Origin: an uncultured Veillonella sp.
GTDB taxonomy: Bacteria; Bacillota; Negativicutes; Veillonellales; Veillonellaceae
Reading direction: 5' to 3'
Assembly: GCA_937930265.1 (NCBI GenBank)
Contig: CALGLI010000380.1
Location: forward strand, 1 to 12,317
Length of the DNA: 12,317 nt
The position numbers and the translations under genes are program-made. Position 1 is the first letter of the stretch; the number at the start of each line of letters is the position of its first letter. The notes beneath the pieces were generated by a model that did not search any database, was not told the origin of the DNA, and saw only the letters and a list, made by a program, of their open reading frames with translations. This document shows positions 1-7,555 of the stretch, piece by piece.

Positions 1-1334
1 TCCGCCTCTACTTTTCGTGTCACCATTACTTTATCTACTCGTGTGTTATCCATATCCATAACTTCAAATTGCAATGTCCCGTAGTGACAGCGATTAGTTT
101 CTTTTGGTATGCGACCGATTAAATACGTCACGAATCCCCCTAATGTTTTATACAGATCGTCTTCTTCACCAGGCAATAGTTCATCTACTTCGAAGTATTC
201 TTTCAGCTCTTCAATGCTGATGAGACCATCCACAAGATACGTACCGTCCTCTCGTTGAACAATCCGATTTTCTTCTTCTTTCTTTTCCTCTTCCCCAGAT
301 GGCATCAATCCTACGATTTCCTCCATAATATCGTGGAACGTAATCATCCCGCTCATGCCACCGTATTCGTCTAGGACAATGGCTTCGTGGGTACCTTCTT
401 CTCTAAAAGTAGATAATACTTTCATCAAAGACAAAGATTCTGGTACGAGCACTGGTTTGCGCATACAATAGGCCAGAATATCTTTCATAGGACGATGGCT
501 TTCTTTCATTTGTTGTGCCAACACATCCACAGAAGAGACTAATCCTTTCAACTCATCTAAGGAATCGTTACCTACAGGAATGCGATGATCGCTACTTTCC
601 ATAATGATTTCTAGTATTTCCTCATCACTAGCGTTGATATCGATCCACGTCAACTGTGTACGAGGTGTCATAATATCGCTAGCATCGAGATCAGCTAAAC
701 GGAAAATATTTTCTACCAGCACTGGCTCTTCTTCTTCATAAGCTCCCAGTTCCACACCTTGTACGAGCATTTTATTAATTTCCGATTCCGTCACCGGTGC
801 TTCTTCCTTGTGTTTGACACCTAATACTTTCAGTAGCATCGTCGTAGACACACTGAGGAGTGCCACCAATGGTTTTGTCACAGTGGCGAAGTATTTCATA
901 GGGATGGCCATCATGATAGCGATGGATTCTGGCGAATTATAGGCCAAGCGTTTCGGCACCAATTCCCCTATAACTAAGGATAAATAGGTCGTTAAGGATA
1001 CGATAAAAATAGGGCTTACCGTATCCGCATAATCAGCTAGCCACAGAATATGTTCTTTGATATATGTCACCATAGGATCAGAAAAGGTAGCTCCCGAATA
1101 CAAACCAGTGACGATACTAATTAAAGTAATCCCAATTTGTATAGTGGAAAACATTTCATTTGGATCCTCTGCCAGCTTAATAGCCATGCGGGCTCCACGA
1201 TTACCTGCTTCCGCCTTTTCTTCTAATAACCCTTTACGAGCATTGATAATGGCTAATTCCGTCATAGAAAATAGACCATTTAAAATGATGAGTATGACTA
1301 CAATTACAATTTCTATGCCTATGTCAGTGCCCAC
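1..1334 (-). CDS. CNNM/CorC-type membrane protein with CBS pair (hemolysin-like, UPF0053), 3' end cut off
   Basis: This gene runs off the left edge; 444 codons are visible. It starts at GTG 1334, chosen because an in-frame TAA lies at 1352-1350 and AGGAG at 1350-1346 precedes it. Seen domains: a hydrophobic CNNM (DUF21) membrane domain at about residues 1-200, beginning with a long Val/Ile segment; a CBS pair at about 215-340 that opens with MTPR at 222-225 and contains DEYGG at 322-326; and a CorC/HlyC C-terminal domain from about 355. Family members are usually about 430-450 residues, so probably only a few residues are missing. Relatives include B. subtilis YhdP/YqhB and S. aureus MpfA, linked to magnesium or other divalent cation efflux; the old name hemolysin is not evidence of haemolysis. 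The substrate here is inference. It stands alone, with a weak candidate promoter near 1460. Confidence 0.88.
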   Translation of the reverse strand, partial: MGTDIGIEIVIVVILIILNGLFSMTELAIINARKGLLEEKAEAGNRGARMAIKLAEDPNEMFSTIQIGITLISIVTGLYSGATFSDPMVTYIKEHILWLADYADTVSPIFIVSLTTYLSLVIGELVPKRLAYNSPESIAIMMAIPMKYFATVTKPLVALLSVSTTMLLKVLGVKHKEEAPVTESEINKMLVQGVELGAYEEEEPVLVENIFRLADLDASDIMTPRTQLTWIDINASDEEILEIIMESSDHRIPVGNDSLDELKGLVSSVDVLAQQMKESHRPMKDILAYCMRKPVLVPESLSLMKVLSTFREEGTHEAIVLDEYGGMSGMITFHDIMEEIVGLMPSGEEEKKEEENRIVQREDGTYLVDGLISIEELKEYFEVDELLPGEEDDLYKTLGGFVTYLIGRIPKETNRCHYGTLQFEVMDMDNTRVDKVMVTRKVEA

Positions 1335-1456
1335 TGATTCTATCTCTCCTTATCGATTCCTATCTATAAAACTATACTACATGTATCTAACTAATCATCT
1401 ATTAACTTTGAATAGTTATGTATTCTAGTACAATACTTACTGTCTATTTTTACTAA

Positions 1457-1491
1457 ATTATATTTCAATACTTAAAAAATATATTGAAATA
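1457..1491 (-). promoter_or_regulatory. Candidate promoter with overlapping inverted repeat upstream of the CNNM gene
   Basis: A perfect 10-bp inverted repeat, TATTTCAATA at 1461-1470 and TATTGAAATA at 1482-1491, has an 11-nt spacer. On the minus strand its left-hand arm runs into TATAAT at 1462-1457, a good -10 box, but I find no good -35 at normal spacing. The repeat would cover the -35 to -10 region, so it could be an operator. There is no T-run after it, so it is a poor terminator for the gene at 1549. The rest of 1335-1548 is AT-rich and shows nothing else. Confidence 0.35.
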
Positions 1492-1548
1492 CTTCTGCAT
1501 TCTTATATAATACTTGTTTGTTATTTGTAAAAGTAACTCTAATACATA

Positions 1549-1866
1549 CTAAATAACAACCGCTGTTCCTGTGCATGTTACCATGAGCATACCATTCGTT
1601 TCGCCCAATGTTTCATAACTCACAGATACACCTACGATCGCATTGGCTCCCATGGCTTTTGCTCGTTTCTCCATTTCTTTCAAGGATGCTTCACGAGCGC
1701 TAGCCAAAGATGATTCATAACTATTGCTACGACCACCAACAATATCACGAATGGAGGAGAAAAAGTCTTTCACAAAGTTACGACCTTCCACAACTTCTCC
1801 AAACACAATTCCTTTATATTCTTTAATTGGATGACCTTCAATTTGCATCGTTGTTGTAATAATCAT
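1549..1866 (-). CDS. YbjQ/UPF0145 family protein (DUF74, heavy-metal-binding-like domain)
   Basis: A 105-residue protein covering the whole YbjQ family fold (Pfam PF01906). Recognisable family blocks are the early EYKGIVFGEV segment, DFFSSIRDIVGGRS in the middle, the helix AREASLKEMEKRAKAMGANA, and the C-terminal strand with TGTAV. The family forms small pentameric rings; its function is unknown and the heavy-metal-binding label is historical. I chose ATG 1866 because AAGGAG at 1878-1873 lies 6 nt upstream. An in-frame GTG at 1887 would add seven residues (M-RRKEIP) but would put this ribosome site inside the gene. It is a single-gene unit: the azlCD terminator lies upstream and an extended -10 promoter at 1926-1918 reads into it. 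Confidence 0.9.
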   Translation of the reverse strand: MIITTTMQIEGHPIKEYKGIVFGEVVEGRNFVKDFFSSIRDIVGGRSNSYESSLASAREASLKEMEKRAKAMGANAIVGVSVSYETLGETNGMLMVTCTGTAVVI

Positions 1867-1917
1867 AGGTATCTCCTTCCTTCTCACACTGAATTTAGTT
1901 CAAATCTCATTACTCGT

Positions 1918-1926
1918 ATTATATCA
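1918..1926 (-). promoter_or_regulatory. Extended -10 promoter of the YbjQ-family gene
   Basis: Minus-strand TGA-TATAAT (1926-1918) is a perfect extended -10 element (TGnTATAAT). No good -35 is seen at 16-18 nt, which extended -10 promoters tolerate. Predicted start of transcription is near 1911, giving a leader of about 45 nt that ends in the strong ribosome site of the gene at 1866. Confidence 0.55.
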
Positions 1927-1978
1927 TATTTAGAATAGTTCCTTCTATGAAAGTAGAACAACACAAAATAACTATACC

Positions 1979-2004
1979 AAAAAAGGGCCTCGCAGACCCT
2001 TTTT
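1979..2004 (-). terminator. Rho-independent terminator after azlCD
   Basis: AAAAAGGG at 1980-1987 pairs with CCCTTTTT at 1997-2004, with an inner CT/AG pair past one C-A mismatch and a small CGC loop. On the minus strand the stem ends in a run of six T. It closes the azlC-azlD unit and separates it from the YbjQ-family gene. The T-run on the plus side (2000-2004) means it could work in both directions, although no plus-strand gene is nearby. Confidence 0.8.
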
Positions 2005-2018
2005 ATTTGTTTACTATA

Positions 2019-2105
2019 TTAATGATACCCTACTCATATACTAATACTGCCAAAATAGTATAACCATTCTAATTAATGGTATCACTGATTAGTCTATATA
2101 CTATT
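2019..2105. repeat. Nested inverted repeats just after azlD
   Basis: Within 90 bp are three inverted pairs: AATAGTATA 2054-2062 with TATACTATT 2097-2105; ACCATT 2063-2068 with AATGGT 2075-2080; and TGATACC 2023-2029 with GGTATCA 2078-2084. They are mutually exclusive in part, are very AT-rich, and sit between the azlD stop and the terminator. They may be the 3' untranslated structure of the azlCD message or chance in AT-rich DNA. Confidence 0.35.
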
Positions 2106-2433
2106 ATATAAACACTTGTTGCACCAGCACCATATATAGAATCGTTCCGCCCCCAATGGATAAGAACATATTTCCTTTCCATAGGTGCAATAGTACCGTC
2201 ACAGCTACAGCGATCATGTCCGGTATACTGTGATACACACCAGATACATCCACATAGCGCAAGGAAAATACGACGAGCAAACTCATCGTAGCAGATGGCA
2301 ATACTTTACCTAAATACTGCACATAAGCAGGCGTTTTCGTTTTCGAATTAAATATGACAAATGGTAAAAACCGTGTTGCCATGGTTCCTAGTACAACAAT
2401 GGCAATGGTTATAATTTGTTCTGTGAAAGTCAT
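2104..2433 (-). CDS. azlD: AzlD: small subunit of branched-chain amino acid exporter
   Basis: A 109-residue, almost entirely hydrophobic protein with about four membrane-spanning stretches, the size and shape of the AzlD/YgaH family. An N-terminal TRFLPFVIF motif after the first helix is typical. It works with AzlC in the cytoplasmic membrane; in B. subtilis AzlCD confers resistance to 4-azaleucine and in E. coli YgaZH exports valine and methionine. Substrate here is inferred from the family. It starts at ATG 2433 inside the end of azlC: the ATGA shared by start and stop gives a 4-nt overlap, and a GGAGGGG ribosome site lies in the last azlC codons. Such overlap implies translational coupling and similar subunit amounts. 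Confidence 0.9.
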   Translation of the reverse strand: MTFTEQIITIAIVVLGTMATRFLPFVIFNSKTKTPAYVQYLGKVLPSATMSLLVVFSLRYVDVSGVYHSIPDMIAVAVTVLLHLWKGNMFLSIGGGTILYMVLVQQVFI

Positions 2434-3140
2434 TGTTGCCCCTCCATTGTTTTGCGTAACAAACTTAACATTACCACGATACCAATCATAGCTGGAATCA
2501 TAAAGTGCTCACTGCCAAATATAAACAAAGCAATACTAGGAATCACTAATCCTATACCAGAACTGATTAAATTTCGTTGCATTTTATATTGTTCCAAAGC
2601 CAACACAATAAAGAGTGCAGTCAGTACAAATTCCAATCCTTTCGCATTAAAAGATAATACAGATGCAAAAAGATTGCCTATGACAGATCCTACTACCCAA
2701 TAGATTTGATTTAATAAAGTTACAAAAAAATAACACCATTTCTTGGAAATTTCAGCAGGAATTTGTGATGTATAGTTGATGGAAAAACTTTCATCCGTCA
2801 TTCCAAATATGAGATACGGTGTTAGCCATCCCATATGTCTATATATAGTTAACATAGAAATTCCATAAAATATATGACGCCCATTGACCATGAGTGTAAT
2901 CAAGAAAGCACTTACTGGATCAAAGGGAGATAATAACATAGCTACTGTTACAAATTCCATAGACCCTGCATAAATGAGAGCACTCAATGCCAATGTATAG
3001 CCCCAGGAAAAACCCATGGAGTACATATAGATACCATAGGATACACCTAAAAATAAAAAGCCAAATAATATCGGTGTTGTTTTAAGAAAACCATATCGAA
3101 AGGCAGGTCCTATACTATGTTTTGTTGATTCATGTTCCAT
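2430..3140 (-). CDS. azlC: AzlC: large subunit of branched-chain amino acid exporter
   Basis: A 236-residue membrane protein of the AzlC/YgaZ family. Family features seen: the GVSYG segment at about 32-36, YAGSMEFV at 57-64, MVNGRHIFYG at 84-93, and TDESF at 115-119, followed by several hydrophobic helices. It forms the exporter with AzlD, whose gene overlaps its stop by 4 nt. I prefer ATG 3140 because AAAGGA at about 3154-3149 then lies 8 nt upstream; ATG 3149 would add three residues but overlaps the ribosome site itself. Upstream is the lysP terminator, whose stem ends only about 10 nt before this ribosome site. There is no room for a promoter in between, so azlCD depends on read-through or on a promoter inside lysP. 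Confidence 0.9.
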   Translation of the reverse strand: MEHESTKHSIGPAFRYGFLKTTPILFGFLFLGVSYGIYMYSMGFSWGYTLALSALIYAGSMEFVTVAMLLSPFDPVSAFLITLMVNGRHIFYGISMLTIYRHMGWLTPYLIFGMTDESFSINYTSQIPAEISKKWCYFFVTLLNQIYWVVGSVIGNLFASVLSFNAKGLEFVLTALFIVLALEQYKMQRNLISSGIGLVIPSIALFIFGSEHFMIPAMIGIVVMLSLLRKTMEGQQ

Positions 3141-3157
3141 GTACACCATCCTTTCTT

Positions 3158-3195
3158 AAAAACAGCCTACAGGAATCTCTTCCCATAGGCTGTTT
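3158..3195 (-). terminator. Terminator hairpin between lysP and azlC
   Basis: AAACAGCCTA at 3160-3169 pairs perfectly with TAGGCTGTTT at 3186-3195, and the 16-nt loop can extend by GGAA 3172-3175 with TTCC 3180-3183. On the minus strand the stem ends in five T, a short tract (TTTTTAAG). It begins just after the lysP stop codon, so it ends the gyrB-lysP transcript at least partly. The short T-run and closeness to azlC suggest partial read-through. Confidence 0.75.
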
Positions 3196-3198
3196 CTA

Positions 3199-4641
3199 TT
3201 AGTCCTCAAAATCACGAGATAAATCGACTTCTTTTAAAGGAACTACTTTTGTTTTGTGTTTTGCTTTATACCATAAGTATACGGCGAAGAATACTGGAAG
3301 ACCAATATAAGCAACGGATACGCCATACCAGTCGATACTTTCACCCATGAAGGCTGTATAGTTTTGACCAGCAATGATGATCAAGCACAATGCCAAGGCA
3401 AACAATGGACCAAATGGGAACAAGGATGCTTTGTAAGGCAATTTGGACACATCATGACCTTGTGCCACGTAAGCACGACGGAAACGATAATGTGCAATCG
3501 CAATACCCACCCATGTGATGAATCCACTCATACCGCTGATATTAATCAACCAAGTGTAGGCTTGACCTTCCCCAATTAAGGATGTTAAGAAAGCAAATAG
3601 ACCAAAGGCTGCTGTTGCCAACAACGCTGGAATTGGCACACCACGTTGGTTAATAGAGCTAAATAATTTTGGTGCATCTCCTGATTTAGATAATGCGTAC
3701 AGCATACGTGTGGAGGAGAATAAACCAGAGTTACCAGCCGATAATACAGCAATCAACAAGATTGCATTGATAAAATGAGCCGCCCAGTCAAATCCAAAAC
3801 GGTCAAACACCAATGTAAATGGACTGATGGACACATTTTCTACAGAACTGTTCAATAAGTTTGGATCATTGTAAGGGATTAAGAAACCAATCACTATGAA
3901 AGAACCAATATAGAACAGTAAAATACGCCAGAAAATAGAGTTGATCGCTTTTGGAATATTTTTCTCTGGGTCCTCAGACTCACCAGCGGCAGTACCAATT
4001 AATTCTACCCCTTGGAAAGAGAAACCAGCAATCATAAAGATGGCCAAGATAGAGGAGAATCCCCCTACAAATGGTGCCTCTCCTAATGTCCAGTTATGGA
4101 ATCCTGGAGATGGATTGCCTACGCCAAGGATCAACAATGTACCTAATAACAAGAATACAATAACCGTGATAACCTTGATGCTAGAGAATACATATTCACT
4201 TTCACCGAAGGAACGAGCTGAAAAATAGTTCAATACGAACAGAATCAGCAAGAACAAAGCAGACCAAATGATGGCAGGTACATCAGGGAACCAGTATTTC
4301 ATAATGAACGCACTGGCTACGAGTTCCGCTGCTAATGTGATGGCCCAGTTGAACCAAAAATTCCAACCCAACGCAAAGCCCAAGGCTTTATCTACATACC
4401 GAGAGGCATGAGTACCAAAGGAACCAGATACAGGTAAGTACGTGGTCATTTCCCCTAAGCTAGTCATCAAGAAATACACCATGATACCAATAAAACTATA
4501 GGCTACTAAGGCACCACCAGGACCGGCTGTGCTCACTACTTCGCCACCAGCTACGAATAAACCTGTACCGATGGCACCGCCCAAAGCAATCATATTCATG
4601 TGGCGGGATTTTAAACTTCTTTTTAATTTATTATTTTCCAT
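3199..4641 (-). CDS. lysP: LysP-type lysine-specific permease (APC family)
   Basis: A 480-residue secondary transporter of the amino acid-polyamine-organocation family, with about 12 hydrophobic helices. It matches E. coli LysP (489 residues) closely over its length as I remember it. Shared blocks include RHMNMIALGGAIGTGLF at about 13-29, PVSGSFGTHASRYV near 70-83, FGESEY 145-150, FSFQGVELIGTAAGESEDP 207-225, NAGNSG-like LSAGNSG and TSGMTGFI-like ISGMSGFITW, and HYRFRRAYVAQGHD. It likely brings in lysine by proton symport; lysine specificity is inference from this similarity. The ATG at 4641 follows AAGGAG (4655-4650), which overlaps the gyrB stop codon. The gap to gyrB is only 11 nt with no terminator, so the gene is read from the gyrB promoter. 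There is no lysine riboswitch and no room for one. Confidence 0.9.
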   Translation of the reverse strand: MENNKLKRSLKSRHMNMIALGGAIGTGLFVAGGEVVSTAGPGGALVAYSFIGIMVYFLMTSLGEMTTYLPVSGSFGTHASRYVDKALGFALGWNFWFNWAITLAAELVASAFIMKYWFPDVPAIIWSALFLLILFVLNYFSARSFGESEYVFSSIKVITVIVFLLLGTLLILGVGNPSPGFHNWTLGEAPFVGGFSSILAIFMIAGFSFQGVELIGTAAGESEDPEKNIPKAINSIFWRILLFYIGSFIVIGFLIPYNDPNLLNSSVENVSISPFTLVFDRFGFDWAAHFINAILLIAVLSAGNSGLFSSTRMLYALSKSGDAPKLFSSINQRGVPIPALLATAAFGLFAFLTSLIGEGQAYTWLINISGMSGFITWVGIAIAHYRFRRAYVAQGHDVSKLPYKASLFPFGPLFALALCLIIIAGQNYTAFMGESIDWYGVSVAYIGLPVFFAVYLWYKAKHKTKVVPLKEVDLSRDFED

Positions 4642-4652
4642 GGGTCTTCTCC

Positions 4653-6554
4653 TTATAAGTCAAGATTTCGTACGTATTCAGCATTATCTTCGATAAACTT
4701 TCGACGAGGTTCCACCTTATCCCCCATCAAAACGCTAAATATCTTATCTGCTGCAATACTATCTTCCATGCTGACTTGTAGGATTGTACGATGTTCAGGG
4801 TTCATCGTCGTATCCCATAATTGTTCTGCATTCATTTCCCCAAGACCTTTGTAACGTTGGATCGTAATATTTTCACGTCCAATTTCGTCCAATCTATCTG
4901 AAAGTTCTTGGTCACTGTAGGCATACCACTGTTTTTGACCTTTTTTGATTTGATACAACGGTGGTTGTGCAATGAATACATGACCTTCTTCAATGAGTGG
5001 TCTCATATATCGATAGAAGAATGTCAATAATAAAGTACGAATATGTGCACCGTCTACATCAGCATCTGTCATGATAATGATTTTATTGTAACGACTCTTC
5101 GTAATATCAAAGTCTTGTCCGATACCTGTACCAAAGGCAGTAATCATAGATCGAATTTCTGCATTGGCCAGGATTTTATCAAGACGAGCTTTTTCTACAT
5201 TTAAAATTTTACCGCGCAATGGCAAAATCGCCTGGTAACGGCGATCACGTCCTTGTTTTGCCGTACCACCCGCAGAATCACCTTCGACAAGGTAAATTTC
5301 TGTCATAGTTGTATCTTTTTCAGAACAATCTGCTAATTTACCAGGTAAGGAGCTCACTTCCAAAGCATTTTTACGGCGTGTCAATTCACGAGCTTTGCGG
5401 GCTGCTTCACGAGCACGACTGGCATTGGTTGCTTTTTCAATGATTTTCTTTGCTTCTGATGGATGTTCTTCTAAGAAGACACGCAATCCATCAGACACGA
5501 TGGTATCTGTAATCCCTTTTACTTCGCTATTGCCTAATTTGCCTTTTGTTTGGCCTTCAAATTGTGGTTCCAATACTTTTACGCTCACCACAGCTGTTAA
5601 GCCTTCGCGCACGTCTTCCCCAGTCAAGTTGCTTTCATTTTCTTTCAAAATGCCAGCCTTACGACCATAGTCATTTAACGTACGTGTCAAAGCTGTACGG
5701 AAACCGCTCAAATGCGTACCACCATCGATGGTGTTAATATTGTTAACAAAGGACAAAATCGTTTCGCTATAACTATCGTTATATTGTAATGCCACATCTA
5801 CCACTACATCGTCACGAGTATTATCGATGGAGATAACACTTGGTGTGATAGCTTCTTTTGCTTCATTTAAATATTCAATGAATTGTACTAAGCCACCTTC
5901 GTAATGGAAGCTTTCGCTGCGACCTTCCCCACGTTTGTCGGATAAAGTAATACGCAATCCTTTATTCAAGAAGGCCAACTCTTGTAAGCGAGTTTTTAAT
6001 ACATCAAACTCGAAAATAGTGGTTTCAAAAATTTGTGCATCTGGTTTGAATCGTACTGTCGTACCTGTGCGATCCGTCGTACCAATTTCTTTCAAATTAG
6101 ACGTTTTATTACCACGTTCAAAGGAAATTTCTTGAATTTTTCCATGTTGGTATACATCGACGATAGTCCACTCACTCAAGGCATTCACTACGGAAATACC
6201 TACACCATGAAGACCACCGGATACTTTGTATCCACCACCGCCAAATTTACCACCTGCGTGAAGTTTGGATAATACTAGTTCTACCGCAGGCATACCTGTT
6301 TCATGCATCCCCGTCGGAATGCCACGACCATCGTCGATAACTTCAATACTATTATCTTCACAAATGGTCACTTCAATATGCGTCGCATACCCCGCTAGGG
6401 CCTCATCCACACTATTATCTACAACTTCATACACCAAGTGATGTAATCCACGGGCAGATGTGCTACCAATATACATGCCAGGTCGCATACGAACGGCTTC
6501 TAAGCCTTCGAGGACCTGTATATTACCGGCATCATAATTTGTTTGTTCTGCCAT
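4653..6554 (-). CDS. gyrB: DNA gyrase subunit B
   Basis: A 633-residue type IIA topoisomerase ATPase subunit that, with GyrA, adds negative supercoils to DNA. GHKL ATPase domain at about 1-220: catalytic Glu43 with Asn47 (EVVDNSVDEA), DDGRGIP 74-80, the ATP lid GGLHGVG 113-119. Transducer domain to about 395 with the QTKGKLG loop at 335-341 (Lys337). Toprim domain with EGDSAGG 424-430 and the metal-binding DADVD 497-501, then the tail with QRYKGLGEMN 566-575 and the quinolone-region and GyrA-contact segments. Length is normal for Gram-positive GyrB, which lacks the E. coli insertion. Start ATG 6554 follows AGGAGG at 6567-6562. A near-consensus promoter lies at 6651-6623. gyrA does not follow; lysP does. 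Confidence 0.98.
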   Translation of the reverse strand: MAEQTNYDAGNIQVLEGLEAVRMRPGMYIGSTSARGLHHLVYEVVDNSVDEALAGYATHIEVTICEDNSIEVIDDGRGIPTGMHETGMPAVELVLSKLHAGGKFGGGGYKVSGGLHGVGISVVNALSEWTIVDVYQHGKIQEISFERGNKTSNLKEIGTTDRTGTTVRFKPDAQIFETTIFEFDVLKTRLQELAFLNKGLRITLSDKRGEGRSESFHYEGGLVQFIEYLNEAKEAITPSVISIDNTRDDVVVDVALQYNDSYSETILSFVNNINTIDGGTHLSGFRTALTRTLNDYGRKAGILKENESNLTGEDVREGLTAVVSVKVLEPQFEGQTKGKLGNSEVKGITDTIVSDGLRVFLEEHPSEAKKIIEKATNASRAREAARKARELTRRKNALEVSSLPGKLADCSEKDTTMTEIYLVEGDSAGGTAKQGRDRRYQAILPLRGKILNVEKARLDKILANAEIRSMITAFGTGIGQDFDITKSRYNKIIIMTDADVDGAHIRTLLLTFFYRYMRPLIEEGHVFIAQPPLYQIKKGQKQWYAYSDQELSDRLDEIGRENITIQRYKGLGEMNAEQLWDTTMNPEHRTILQVSMEDSIAADKIFSVLMGDKVEPRRKFIEDNAEYVRNLDL

Positions 6555-6622
6555 CTGACATCCTCCTACTATTTATATAATGACATCCCATAGTCATCAC
6601 CATATTCTATATAATACATTTC

Positions 6623-6656
6623 ATTATACAATACTTTCCTATCTCTGTGAAAGTAT
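6623..6656 (-). promoter_or_regulatory. gyrB promoter with overlapping inverted repeat
   Basis: Minus strand: TTCACA at 6651-6646 (5 of 6 to TTGACA), a 17-nt spacer, and a perfect TATAAT at 6628-6623. Transcription should start near 6616, giving a leader of about 60 nt. An 8-bp inverted repeat, ATACTTTC 6631-6638 and GAAAGTAT 6649-6656 with a 10-nt spacer, lies over the -35 and spacer. It has no T-run after it, so I read it as a possible operator or chance, not a terminator. Confidence 0.75.
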
Positions 6657-6661
6657 CTCCC

Positions 6662-7555
6662 TTATTTCACTTGCATTTTATCTGTTTCATTCCAACGATA
6701 TTTATTCGTAATATTCACCACTTGATCTAAGGTTAACTCCTCTTGCGACTTCGAAGTGATTAACATCGTCGCCCAATACATATCGTTGGCATCCGTAGAG
6801 CCTTGGAACAAACGAGTTAAATAATAATAAATACTTTCTTCTTTTGCCACTTCATACCATTCATAGGTGCACCAAGGAGCAATTGCTTTCATTTGGTCAT
6901 ATTTATAATGTGGATAATCCTTCAATATGCCTTTCACTGTACGAATGATATGTCGATACTTTTTATATTCACACTGAGGACATACCTTTGCAGAGCCTGA
7001 AGATTGCCAACGACCACATGTAGGACATTGATGAAAATGCTCTTGCTGTAGTACCAATTCTTTCTTCGCTTGCTCCATACGTGTTTGTAATATCTTTTGT
7101 CGAAGTCCCTCATGGCGGATGACATGAACAGAATCTTCTATACTTTGTACAATTTCAGAAGGCAACACAATTTGATGAAAGTCTATACTTTCCTCATAGA
7201 TAGGTGTCATATCTAAGGCATCCCCTGATACAAGTTGTTCTTGTAAAGCACGTCGTGGGAGTTGTACTTTGATATCTGTAATAATAGATTCTCCATAATA
7301 CTCACGCAATGCTTCCAATAATTGTGGTTTGCGCATAGTCATCTCTTGCATCCATACAGTATGACCAATTTCAACTACGATAAGAGGTGGTTTAATCTGC
7401 ACTAATTTTGTTTGTCCACTTACCATAGGTCCTACCACAGATTCCCAATCATGATAGAGTTTCATAAGTCGGTACATTTCAAAAATGCCTAATTCTTGTA
7501 ACATGGCATCACGAAGATGTATCACTCCTGTAAGAGATTCTAACTTACTCTCCAT
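6662..7555 (-). CDS. DUF721/DciA-like protein with C-terminal zinc ribbon extension
   Basis: A 297-residue protein. Residues about 10-105 look like the DUF721/DciA domain: an N-terminal helix, LYHDWESVVGPMV at 33-45 and the HTVWMQEM strand-helix near 65-72, which match the family pattern of W..VVG and W.QEL. DciA proteins load or assist the replicative helicase DnaB in many bacteria lacking DnaC/DnaI; this role here is inference from family and position. Then a linker with a basic helix (about 140-172), a zinc ribbon with CPTC 177-180 and CPQC 192-195, and a C-terminal region rich in Tyr and Trp of no family I recognise. Usual DciA proteins are about 100-180 residues, so this is much longer. 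ATG 7555 follows GGAGG and overlaps the recF end by 11 nt. Confidence 0.8.
   Translation of the reverse strand: MESKLESLTGVIHLRDAMLQELGIFEMYRLMKLYHDWESVVGPMVSGQTKLVQIKPPLIVVEIGHTVWMQEMTMRKPQLLEALREYYGESIITDIKVQLPRRALQEQLVSGDALDMTPIYEESIDFHQIVLPSEIVQSIEDSVHVIRHEGLRQKILQTRMEQAKKELVLQQEHFHQCPTCGRWQSSGSAKVCPQCEYKKYRHIIRTVKGILKDYPHYKYDQMKAIAPWCTYEWYEVAKEESIYYYLTRLFQGSTDANDMYWATMLITSKSQEELTLDQVVNITNKYRWNETDKMQVK

Noticed and set aside
1057..1428. Plus-strand open frame of 123 codons
   Set aside because: It is antisense to the well-supported start of the CNNM gene, has no good ribosome site and no recognisable domain.
4642..4652. Lysine riboswitch in front of lysP
   Set aside because: Only 11 nt separate gyrB and lysP; a lysine riboswitch needs about 170 nt.
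2416..6272. Several plus-strand frames over azlC, lysP and gyrB
   Set aside because: All are mirrors of confidently identified minus-strand genes, with low-complexity or unrecognisable translation.
6631..6656. Hairpin after the DUF721 gene as terminator
   Set aside because: No T-run follows on the minus strand; it overlaps the gyrB promoter instead.
6934..7125. Minus-strand 63-codon frame inside the DUF721 gene
   Set aside because: It is an out-of-frame reading of the zinc-ribbon segment; no own ribosome site. A like case is 11331-11513 within the dnaA linker.
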